DNA from: SIG454 sp045646365
GTDB lineage: Bacteria > Bacillota > Clostridia > Monoglobales > Monoglobaceae
Direction: 5' to 3'
Assembly: GCA_045646365.1 (NCBI GenBank)
Contig: JAZRKP010000044.1
Coordinates: 55,535 to 119,534, forward strand
DNA: 64,000 nucleotides
Part shown: positions 10,147-17,520 of the stretch, one piece after another
Layout of the letters: the number at the start of each line of letters is the position of its first letter
Numbering within the stretch: the first letter of the stretch is position 1
Translations under genes and position numbers: made by a program
The notes under the pieces: generated by a model
What the model was told of the DNA's origin: nothing
Databases searched by the model: none
What the model saw: the letters and a program-made list of their open reading frames with translations, nothing else

Positions 10147-10441
10147 TTAATACCTGTAAATCAACCTTAAAAATTCTTTCATAAAGAACGGTAGGTCGTC
10201 AGGTCGACGAGAAGTCACCAAATTTCCACAGACCACAACCTCTTTATTCTCATAAACCGCTCCGGCATTTATTAGGTCGTCTTTAATCCCCGGATAACAT
10301 GTTGCCTTTTTGCCATCTAAAATACCGGCAGAAATCAGAATTTGCTGACCGTGACAAATTGCCGCTATTGGCTTATTTTCAGAATTAAATTTTCTCACAG
10401 CTTCAATTACAGCTTTGTTCTGCCGTAATTTTTCAGGAAAA
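10147..10441 (-). pseudogene. DJ-1/PfpI family protein, 5'-truncated
   Basis: The C-terminal half of a class I glutamine amidotransferase-like PfpI/DJ-1 protein. It keeps the nucleophile elbow AAICHGQQIL and the family's C-terminal SRRPDDLPFFMKEF. Family homology continues upstream of the first internal ATG (EKLRQNKAVIEAVRKF) but stops at about 10441, where the sequence turns into a 5'-truncated AraC gene on the other strand. About 75 N-terminal residues are missing, so it is probably not functional. Confidence 0.75.
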
Positions 10442-10459
10442 ACACCGACACAAAACTAT

Positions 10460-11019
10460 ATAAGAAATACAGCAAAAATTATTGAACCGCCATACGAAAA
10501 TATGCTTATAGACAATCTTCCTGATGTTTTTATTCCAAATCACCGTAATGACCTGCTTAATCTGTTTTCGGTTCTTGCAAAGCAAACTCAGCTTAACACA
10601 CCAACTGCAAAACTGATTGTCAAAGAGATTTTATTTCTTATTAATTCGGACATATGTCGAAAAGAACGAAGCGAAAACCAGGAAATCCAAACAGCCGCCG
10701 ATGTGGCTGCCCTTTATCTTACTAAAAATTTTCAAAAGAACATAAGTCTGTCAGAGCTTTCTCAGCTTGTTCATATAGATAAAAGCTATCTTGTACGAAT
10801 TTTTAAAAAGCAGTATTTAACAACGCCAATTGAGTACCTGATAAACCTTAGATTAAGGCATGCAATTGCACTTCTTGCTGATACCAATATTACAATAAGT
10901 GAAATTGCATTTGAATGTGGATACAGTTCAGTCTCTTTTTTACGCGTCAGTTTGAAAAACATTTGGGTAAAACCCCCACGGCATACCGTGCTGATATAAG
11001 GAAAAGAATAACCGACTGA
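10460..11019 (+). pseudogene. AraC-family regulator, 5'-truncated and frameshifted
   Basis: This is the C-terminal part of an AraC regulator: linker residues, then two helix-turn-helix motifs (ISLSELSQLVHIDKSYLVR and ITISEIAFECGYSSVS). The N-terminal sensing domain is lost at the junction with the PfpI fragment near 10441-10485. Near the end, a run of six T (10936-10941) puts the frame off by one: adding one T restores the family ending (TRQFEKHLGKTPTAYRADIRKRI in two steps of the normal motif) and a stop at 11017-11019. Both lesions make it a likely pseudogene, although the single-base one could be a sequencing error. Confidence 0.75.
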
Positions 11020-11086
11020 TTTCAAGAAATTTATCCTACTGAATATGTTTTTTAATGTTTTTTGCAGACTTGTTTGACAAATTCAC

Positions 11087-11115
11087 TTGACTTGTGACAA
11101 CCTTTACGGTATTGT
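11087..11115 (+). promoter_or_regulatory. Possible promoter of the integrase remnant
   Basis: TTGACT (11087-11092) and TATTGT (11110-11115) are 17 bp apart, 44 bp upstream of the integrase ATG. The -10 matches consensus at four of six bases. Confidence 0.4.
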
Positions 11116-11158
11116 TTGTGTTGCCAAAAAGGTAAAAGGAAATAAAGGAAGCGAGATA

Positions 11159-11853
11159 ATGCGTAAGAAACTGCTTACAAACGGAAATGTGTTTAAAAGA
11201 ACAGACGGTCGTTGGGGCGGTGTTGTATGGTACATGGACGAGCAAGGCAACCGTAAAAGAAAATCCTTCTCAGGTACAACCAAGCAGGAGCATTCATCCT
11301 GATGCTCAACACAGGACTGCGAACAGGCGAACTCCTGGGTGTGCTAAACAGCGATATAGACCTGGGAAATAAAACAATGACAATACGACAGGCGGTAAAA
11401 TTAGTCGACCAAAGAGATGGAACAAAGCTTGTAGGCGGTAAGGTTAAAAAAGTAGGCAAGACAAAAACCTCCACAAGCAAACGAGTCGTACCGCTAAACA
11501 GCACGGCAATAGAAATGATACGCGACCTACGAAAAGAATACTACTTCGGTGAAGACACTCCGCTGGTGTGTGATGCCAATGGTGACTATGCAAACCCAAT
11601 CAACCTGCGAAAGCGACTATATAGGATAGAAAAAGCTGCAGGAATAAAGACAAAAAGACTCCATGCATTCAGACACACATTCGCCACTAAGCTAATCAAC
11701 GGAACAAAATGTGCTGATGGCAGCATAAAAACGCTAAATATAAAAGCAGTAGCCGACATCCTCGGACACACCACTACCGAGATAACCGAAAGGTACTATG
11801 TAAAGAAGGATACCTCAAGGCTTAGCGGAATCACAGACGGATTCGAGATATAA
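11159..11853 (+). pseudogene. Tyrosine recombinase/integrase with internal deletion
   Basis: The ATG at 11159 (behind AAGGAAG) starts the arm-binding N-terminal domain of a Tn916/phage-type integrase (VFKRTDGRWGGVVWYMDEQG). At about 11280-11300 the frame shifts and jumps directly into the catalytic domain (AFILMLNTGLRTGELLG). The core-binding domain and the start of the catalytic domain, roughly 150-180 residues, are missing. The remaining C-terminal half is uninterrupted from 11302 and keeps the catalytic Arg of LRTGE, the HAFRHTF box, LGHTT, and the nucleophile Tyr in TERYYVKKDTS. Without the core-binding domain it should be inactive. It marks a former mobile element or prophage. Confidence 0.8.
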
Positions 11854-11872
11854 AAGAATCCTAAACACCAAA

Positions 11873-11904
11873 ATACACCCTGAGAATTGAAACTCAGGGT
11901 GTAT
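11873..11904. terminator. Hairpin after the integrase remnant
   Basis: ATACACCCTGAG pairs perfectly with CTCAGGGTGTAT around an 8-base loop, 20 bp after the integrase stop. A short T-rich tail follows on the plus strand. It sits at the junction between the integrase 3' end and the portal fragment. Confidence 0.6.
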
Positions 11905-11922
11905 CAAATTTTGATATACAGT

Positions 11923-12278
11923 ACCATTTCTGATAATCTGTGCATAAGCATTTCCCCAAAGCAAAAGATGACTGACAATTGTTTCTCTGAAAACAAAAGC
12001 AGTCATCTTTTGCTTTGGTTCATCGTGAAGTATCCGATAAAGAGGATGAGCATAATCTTTTTCTTTACCTTCTTCGGTGTACCGGTAAAAATGCAAGGGT
12101 AAGCTTGCAATGGTTTCTGCGATAATTCTCACGCAGGCATACACTGCGGTCTGTTGCAAAGCTGTCCTTTCGGTCACGGATTTTCCCGACCATGAACGCC
12201 CGACATGAAACCAACCTGTACCAACCAAAGCATTCCTTGGCTTGTCTCTTGATTTAAAAATGATTTAAAAATATTCAT
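11923..12278 (-). pseudogene. HK97-type phage portal protein, N-terminal fragment
   Basis: The minus strand encodes the conserved N-terminal part of an HK97-like portal protein: SGKSVTERTALQQTAVYACV, ETIASLPLHFYRY, HPLYRILHDEP and SHLLLWGNAYAQII. Family homology ends at about 11923, just before the hairpin shared with the integrase end. The natural start is the ATG at 12276-12278 behind GGAGG, but an 11-bp tandem duplication at 12251-12272 throws the frame off after a few codons. Removing one copy gives MNIFKSRDKPRNALVGTGW in continuous frame. It is therefore broken at both ends and belongs to a degraded prophage. Confidence 0.85.
12251..12272. repeat. 11-bp tandem duplication in the portal gene
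   Basis: GATTTAAAAAT occurs twice in a row (12251-12261 and 12262-12272) next to the portal start codon. Eleven is not a multiple of three, and deletion of one copy restores the portal reading frame. Confidence 0.85.
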
Positions 12279-12307
12279 ATACATTCCTCCTAAATTCCAC
12301 AAAACTA

Positions 12308-12336
12308 TTGACATTTGATAGCTTTTATGCTATCAT
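12308..12336 (+). promoter_or_regulatory. Toxin-antitoxin promoter with palindromic operator
   Basis: TTGACA (12308-12313) and TATCAT (12331-12336) have a 17-bp spacer. A palindrome TGATAGC-TTTTAT-GCTATCA (12316-12335) fills the spacer and enters the -10. This is the expected layout for autorepression by the HigA-type antitoxin encoded downstream. Confidence 0.75.
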
Positions 12337-12375
12337 TATGTTGTAATTAAAAATTTATATTGGAGCATACTAAAG

Positions 12376-12737
12376 ATGTATACTGTTGAATTTTATGAAA
12401 AAGCAAACGGTGAATCTGAATTATGGAACTTTTAGAAGAACTTCGTATAAAGTCAGCAACAAATAAAGATGCACGCATACAATATAAACAGATAAGTTTA
12501 TATATACAGCTTCTGCAGGATAACGGAACACGTTTGCAAGACAATATAACCAAGCACATAGATGATGGCATATGGGAACTACGTCCCGGAAACAACCGTG
12601 TATTCTACTTTTTCTTTAAAGATGATACATTTGTTTTATTACATCATTTCCAAAAGAAATCACAAAAAACGCCACGCAGAGAAATAGAAAAAGCAAAATC
12701 CGAACTTGACGATTACCTATCAAGGAAGGAGCAATAA
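12376..12737 (+). pseudogene. higB: RelE/HigB-like (Gp49 family) toxin, frameshifted
   Basis: The natural start ATG (12376) gives MYTVEFYEKANGESELWNF, then hits a TAG at 12433. The remainder of the toxin (LLEELRIKSATNKDARIQY, IWELRPGNNRVFYF, LLHHFQKKSQKTP) continues in the +1-shifted frame to 12737. One extra T in the TTTT run at 12430-12433 would make a normal phage-derived Gp49/HigB toxin of about 120 residues. Such toxins are ribosome-dependent mRNA interferases. Toxin loss with antitoxin kept is a common decay path, but a homopolymer error is equally possible. The internal ATG at 12423 would give a 104-residue product lacking the first beta-strand. Confidence 0.75.
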
Positions 12738-12739
12738 CC

Positions 12740-13018
12740 ATGAAAACCTGGAACGATTACAAAGACCATGTAAAATCAGTAGATTCAGAAGCCGCAAAGG
12801 ATATTGAAGAAATCGAAAACCTATCTGCAATAATAACCGCTGTAACCGAACAGAGAAACGCTCTCGGTTTAAGTCAGCGAGAGCTTGCAGGAATCTGTGG
12901 GATTCCTCAATCTTCGGTTGCAAGAATAGAATCTTTTAAAACCACACCAAATCTTGATACACTTTTAAAAATCATGCATCCTCTTGGATTGAAGCTTACT
13001 GTTTCTGCAATTAAATAA
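12740..13018 (+). CDS. higA: HigA-type XRE-family antitoxin
   Basis: A 92-residue protein two bases after the toxin stop, with AAGGAGC as ribosome binding site inside the toxin end. Residues about 35-92 form an XRE/Cro helix-turn-helix (LGLSQRELAGICGIPQSSVARIES). In HigBA systems the antitoxin follows the toxin, binds it and represses the shared promoter. Here the palindrome at 12316-12335 is the likely binding site. The reading frame is intact. Its stop codon directly abuts the stop codon of the convergent terminase fragment. Confidence 0.85.
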   Translation: MKTWNDYKDHVKSVDSEAAKDIEEIENLSAIITAVTEQRNALGLSQRELAGICGIPQSSVARIESFKTTPNLDTLLKIMHPLGLKLTVSAIK

Positions 13019-13216
13019 CTACAGCACAACAATCCCTCTTTCGTCATATACGGAAGAGGGATTTGCATTCATATTTCGTATAGCACGGTCAAGTCCCATA
13101 ACCGTTGCAACTGCTCCGTCAATCCTCTCGGTTGACCGTTTCTTCGATGGCTTTATGTTTTCTGCAGCATCCGTTTCCACGCACACATTATCAAAGTTCC
13201 ATCGTAGCACCGGATG
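13019..13216 (-). pseudogene. Phage terminase large subunit, C-terminal fragment
   Basis: The last 65 residues of a terminase large subunit, with the conserved tail NIKPSKKRSTERIDGAVATV and SVYDERGIVVL, ending with TAG at 13019-13021. The ATPase and most of the nuclease domain are gone; an in-frame stop lies just upstream. In HK97-like phages the terminase gene precedes the portal gene on the same strand, which is the order seen here, with the toxin-antitoxin locus placed between them on the opposite strand. Confidence 0.8.
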
Positions 13217-13369
13217 CATATTATGTATTATTTTATTCTTTAAAACAAGTGTGTTTCTCTTGAAGAACTATATGAGAAATTTATGTCCCGTTCTCATGGA
13301 AAAAGGTCTTCTGCATGACTTCCATTTTTTCTTTATATATGATATAATCTCCTTATGAAGGTGAATCAC

Positions 13370-13546
13370 ATGAATTCAAATATTGAGAAACTACGCAAAA
13401 AATATATGGATAATCCACCTGAAGGACTTTCATCTGAGGACATTCGCAACATGAGCGATGATGAACTTTTGGATATGGATTACTTCTTAAATGAAGATGA
13501 CTTATTTGATGACGATGCTGGCGTAGAAGGCTTTTTTATCTTCTGA
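13370..13546 (+). CDS. Small acidic protein of unknown function
   Basis: A 58-residue frame from the ATG at 13370, seven bases behind AAGGTGA; a TATAAT lies about 20 bp further upstream. The product is strongly acidic, with a DDELLDMDYFLNEDDLFDDD core, and has no membrane segment or cysteines. It follows the phage relic and may be phage cargo, for example a DNA-mimic-like or adaptor protein, but I do not recognise a family. Confidence 0.5.
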   Translation: MNSNIEKLRKKYMDNPPEGLSSEDIRNMSDDELLDMDYFLNEDDLFDDDAGVEGFFIF

Positions 13547-13666
13547 ACGCTATCGTCTACTTTGGATTCCTGTTAAATTCCAGGCATCTTCTTTTTTTAT
13601 ATACTGTTACATCGCAATTTCCTATAAAGAAATAAAAAACATTCATTTTTAATTCCCCTTATTGGT

Positions 13667-14726
13667 TTATTTTTCATTCAGGATTTTTTCCAGCAAAGGT
13701 TCTATACATTTTGCCATTCTGTACTGTCCTAAATCATTCGGATGCAATGCATCAACTGCACACAAATCCCAGTCATCATCCCCCCAGAGCATTTTACCAT
13801 CAACAAAATACACATTCATATCTCCGTTTTTGCAGGCATTTTCATGGGTTGTTTTGACAATTTCTCTGCGTTTTTCCATATCTTCATTGCAAAATCTGAT
13901 ATTTGGTGCTGAAAGCATAACAACCGGAGTATCAGGTCTTAACTCCCTGAACCTTTTGAAAAACGGCTCATGGGTTTTCTCAAGATGCTCAGAATTTGGT
14001 GCATTATGGTCATAGTCCATTACAAATATATCAGGATTTTGTTCTGCTATATACTCTGCCATTATTATTTCGCCCCTTGCACTTGCTGAAAATCCGAGAT
14101 TTACAAAATCAAATCCAAGATTATTAGACAGTATGTTTGTATATGCTGTTCCTGCTCTTGAAACACAGCCTCCCTGAGTTATAGATGAGCCGTAAAAAAT
14201 TACTTTTTTATCGTATTTATAAGGAGTTGCTTCCTCAAATACTGCATTTTCCGAAAGACCAACATATAAATCAACAACTTTATTATAATGAGGAAAATTT
14301 ATAGTAATTTCACGCATTTCACTTTTTTCAAAGTCACATATTCCCGTAGCCTCCCTCCATATCCAACGGAGGAATAAAGGTCTTTTTATACCGTTTTCCT
14401 ACATAAATATCAAATCCTGAAAGCCCTGCACTGGATGAGTGTGGGACCTGCACTTTCTCAGGCATAACAGCATTAATTGCAACATATGGCGAATTGGTTT
14501 TAAATCGTATTCTTCCTCCTGCGGTATATGTGTGAAGAACTTTCACTCCATCGTTAACTTTATTTGCAATTTCCTCAGGCATACGACGAAAAATTTCGTC
14601 ATACATCAAGCCAAATACGCAAGAAGGATACTCCTTTACATTATAAAATTTAATATCACCTTTATCTAATTTTGTTTCAACCTGAAAATTTTTATCAATA
14701 TCAGCTATATTCTTCATTTCACTCAC
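13667..14726 (-). pseudogene. SGNH/GDSL-type hydrolase, split by a one-base frameshift
   Basis: Two consecutive frames make one two-domain SGNH hydrolase of about 352 residues. The upstream frame (14334-14726) is the N-terminal beta-sandwich domain ending in PPLDMEGGYG. The downstream one (13667-14317) carries the SGNH domain with block I GSSITQG, the GFSASARGE glycine block, DHNAPN, and the catalytic DALHPND. Removing one base of the CCC run at 14343-14345 joins them as GGYG-ICDFEKSEMREI. Relatives in polysaccharide clusters are carbohydrate esterases, and deacetylation of pectin or rhamnogalacturonan would fit this location. Whether the break is real cannot be told from one sequence. Confidence 0.8.
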
Positions 14727-14750
14727 TCCTTTTTTGTTTTATGTAAATTA

Positions 14751-15896
14751 TTACCACATAAAGAAGTCTACATCGCCAATACATTTTATCAATGCTTCAA
14801 TCAAGAAATAATCCGCATAAATTATAGGGAAATTTCCTTCTCCGTGGTATAGCTCTCTTGCACTTTGTAAAATTGCTTGATTCTTATCCGAAAAATCGCA
14901 ATCATCATACAAACCTTTTAAAAGAAACAATGCGAAATCTTTATATTTTTCGCCATCTTCCCCCATCGCTTTTGCAAGTTCAAGCATACCGCAGGCAATT
15001 GTTGCACTTGCGGATGAATCGATTATTCTTGGTTCGTCGGGTTGCATAAAGTCTACAGGAACAATGGTGAAGTCTTTCATATTAGATATAATATAATCCG
15101 CAACACCTTTTGCTGTTTCTAAATACTTTTCATCTTTTGTATGTATATATGACATCATAAATCCATATATAGCCCAGGCTTGTCCTCTTGACCAGGATGA
15201 GCCTGATGCATACCCCTGACCTCTTGGGTAATCCTTGACTTTCCCTGTATATGGATCGAAATTCACAATATGATATACTGAGCCATCAGGTTTTATAAAT
15301 TCTTTCATAGCTGTATCGGCGTGTAATTTCGCAATTGATGCGTATCTTGGGTCGTCTGTTAACTCGGTCGCCCAATAAAGCAAAGGGAGATTAAGCATAC
15401 AATCAATTATTGCATAGCCTGTTACCTCATCGCCTAATCTATTATTAACTGACCAGGCTCTTAAGAAATTACCGTTAGGATTAAATCTTCCTGCGAGCAT
15501 TGTTGCAGCGTGAAGTCCTCTGATTTTTGCATCTTCATCCTTTTCGAGTCTATAATGAGCAACAGAGGTAAGACTATAAACAAAGCCTAAATCATGGTTA
15601 TCAAGACAATAAAAGTTTTCATTATCACCCAACGCCTCTTGCATTCGTTCACTACATTTAATTGCTCTTTTTCTATATTTTTCGTTTCCTGTCTGCAAAT
15701 ATAAAAGCCACATCATACCGCCCCAAAATCCGCTTGTCCAGTTAAACGAGGCGTGCTCTGTTTCTTCATACTTTTTAGTATTTTCTCTTATATCCATCGG
15801 ATAATCGATTGATATATCGTCCATTACAGACATTATCTTCTTTTCACATTTTTCCAAAAAACTCTTTAGCCACAAAGTATTTTCATTATTAAACAT
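14751..15896 (-). CDS. GH88/GH105-like unsaturated uronyl hydrolase
   Basis: A 381-residue cytoplasmic (alpha/alpha)6-barrel enzyme. The two expected catalytic aspartates are visible in NHDLGF and IIDCMLNLPLLYWA, and the substrate-side RGQGYASGSSWSRGQAW block is typical of the family. Such enzymes hydrate the unsaturated uronate left by polysaccharide lyases and release it as a 5-keto sugar. The pattern is closer to GH88 than to GH105, but substrate (unsaturated galacturonyl-rhamnose versus glucuronyl) cannot be fixed. The lyase-like gene at 16260-17420 and the mutarotase next door argue for a pectin or rhamnogalacturonan route. Confidence 0.85.
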   Translation of the reverse strand: MFNNENTLWLKSFLEKCEKKIMSVMDDISIDYPMDIRENTKKYEETEHASFNWTSGFWGGMMWLLYLQTGNEKYRKRAIKCSERMQEALGDNENFYCLDNHDLGFVYSLTSVAHYRLEKDEDAKIRGLHAATMLAGRFNPNGNFLRAWSVNNRLGDEVTGYAIIDCMLNLPLLYWATELTDDPRYASIAKLHADTAMKEFIKPDGSVYHIVNFDPYTGKVKDYPRGQGYASGSSWSRGQAWAIYGFMMSYIHTKDEKYLETAKGVADYIISNMKDFTIVPVDFMQPDEPRIIDSSASATIACGMLELAKAMGEDGEKYKDFALFLLKGLYDDCDFSDKNQAILQSARELYHGEGNFPIIYADYFLIEALIKCIGDVDFFMW

Positions 15897-15923
15897 AATT
15901 ATTCTCCTTAAATTAAACTTTAA

Positions 15924-16235
15924 TCAATCCAAATGAAAAACATTTTTCAGCGATACACTTACAGGGCTGTTATCTTCATTTGTTTCCATAATATCAGCCA
16001 TATATTTCCACCATTTTTTGCAGATTTCAGTTTCTGCTGATTTATCCCAAAGTTCTTCACTTTCAAGTTCTATGTAGCCGAACAAAACATTTGTTTCTTT
16101 GTCAAGAAAAATCGTATAGTTCTTTCCACCGTACTCATGAATCATTTCCTTCATTTCAGGCCAAAGTTCATTATGTCTTTTTTCATATTCTTCAGCCATA
16201 TCAGGGTAAAGTTTCATTTTAAAACCTTTAATCAA
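15924..16235 (-). CDS. rhaM: L-rhamnose mutarotase
   Basis: A 103-residue protein matching the full length of RhaM: the MIKGFKMKLYPDMAEEYEKRHNE start with the family's catalytic His, then LFGYIELE and the KWWKYMADIM signature. It interconverts alpha and beta L-rhamnopyranose so that isomerase can use it. No rhaA, rhaB or rhaD genes are in the window, so the pathway must be completed elsewhere. It lies 24 bp downstream of the lyase-like gene and 27 bp upstream of the uronyl hydrolase gene, probably one operon. Confidence 0.9.
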   Translation of the reverse strand: MIKGFKMKLYPDMAEEYEKRHNELWPEMKEMIHEYGGKNYTIFLDKETNVLFGYIELESEELWDKSAETEICKKWWKYMADIMETNEDNSPVSVSLKNVFHLD

Positions 16236-16259
16236 AGCTAAACACTTCCTTCTATTCTT

Positions 16260-17420
16260 TTATAATACCTCTTCCCCATCTTTTCTGCACTTTTCCAAAA
16301 GAGGTGCAACAGGGGTTATGGCAACATCAACATTTCCACCTCGCACTGTCGTTGTGGATATAATCCATTCGCCATTTTCCGAAAACGCAGGATGTGGATC
16401 TGTGTGATAACAACTGTCCACATTTCTAAAATCAATGTTCGGATAAGGAAGAGCAGAGAAAATATCCAATTCCTTATTTGTTTCTCTGTCATAAAAAATC
16501 ACTCGGCACGGAATGTCTTTCCATTGATACGGTGTCTGGTCTGCTACCCACATACTTCTGTCATAATTAGTGTGAGCATGGCAGACAGGTCTTTTCCACA
16601 CATGGGTGTGTTCACCCGTTTTTACATCACATTCATAAGCACCTTTATCATAATCAATATAGCATAGAGTTCCGTCAAGCGCCCAGAAATCGTGTGCAAT
16701 TTTTGAGCCATGAGCATACCAACTGTTTGGAATAACTGCCTCAAAAGTTTCCTTTTCTACATCCAAAAGCCACATTCTGTTTAAAAATACAAAATGTTCA
16801 TCTGAATATAAATCTGTCCATCCGTCCTGGTCTAACAGCATAAGACTATTCTCAGTAGGAGAGAACATTGCGTGATTATAAATTCCCGCAGCTCTGAAAA
16901 ATGTTTTTACCTCTCCTGTTTCAAGATAACCCACAGCAACATTTGACTTATCCCCTGAAAATGTATCAAGGGCAATCATTTTTCTGTCTTTTGAGATACT
17001 AACGTGTGTCAAAACTCTGTTTGGTATTCTTTTCTTTTCAAACTCTTTGGGAAGCTCTATTAAGGTTTTAATATTCCCCTCAACATCTACGGTGTAAACC
17101 TTCTTACCTTCGGCAAAAACCGCAGAATTCGTACCCGGCATAAGGCCAGGCATATTTCCGTCTCCCGAATATCCTGCACCGGGGAAATTCCGAATAAATG
17201 GATTTTCAGGGTCTAACGAAACCACCGCAAGATTACAAATAAGAGCCGGCGGATTGATACATCTTATCCAAAGATATTTCCCGTCCGGTGTAAGGCTTGT
17301 ATTTGTAAAATAAAAATGTTGCTGTGCAAATCCTACTCTTTTTGTCAAAATATAACTTTTAACTCCGGTTTTCGGGTCAACATATTCCTCAAAATATGGA
17401 TGTTTTGATAAATCATACAT
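16260..17420 (-). CDS. Oligogalacturonate-lyase-like beta-propeller protein (PL22-like)
   Basis: A 386-residue protein without a signal peptide. It resembles the seven-bladed propeller of oligogalacturonate lyases: a Phe/Tyr-rich N-terminus (FAQQHFYFTNTSLTPDG), the NHAMFSP segment, and a metal-site-like CYHTDPHPAFSENGEWI near residue 350. PL22 enzymes cleave short oligogalacturonides in the cytoplasm to unsaturated products, which are then processed by uronyl hydrolases or isomerases. The presence of the GH88-like enzyme downstream is consistent. WD40-like TolB propellers look similar, so the enzyme activity is likely but not certain. Confidence 0.65.
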   Translation of the reverse strand: MYDLSKHPYFEEYVDPKTGVKSYILTKRVGFAQQHFYFTNTSLTPDGKYLWIRCINPPALICNLAVVSLDPENPFIRNFPGAGYSGDGNMPGLMPGTNSAVFAEGKKVYTVDVEGNIKTLIELPKEFEKKRIPNRVLTHVSISKDRKMIALDTFSGDKSNVAVGYLETGEVKTFFRAAGIYNHAMFSPTENSLMLLDQDGWTDLYSDEHFVFLNRMWLLDVEKETFEAVIPNSWYAHGSKIAHDFWALDGTLCYIDYDKGAYECDVKTGEHTHVWKRPVCHAHTNYDRSMWVADQTPYQWKDIPCRVIFYDRETNKELDIFSALPYPNIDFRNVDSCYHTDPHPAFSENGEWIISTTTVRGGNVDVAITPVAPLLEKCRKDGEEVL

Positions 17421-17520
17421 AATATTTTCTCCCTTTCTTTTATACCTCTGTAATACTTTTTTAATTATTTAATTTTTTTAAAATACAATAAAAATATATG
17501 TACTATCATTTTTTAACCTT

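Noticed and set aside
13230..13320. Plus-strand remnant frame reading LEELYEKFMSRSHGKRSSA
   Set aside because: Too short and without recognisable homology; cannot be told from chance in AT-rich sequence.
13667..14726. Programmed ribosomal frameshift in the SGNH hydrolase gene
   Set aside because: No canonical slippery heptamer or downstream structure is visible, and the family is not known for it. One-base indel is simpler.
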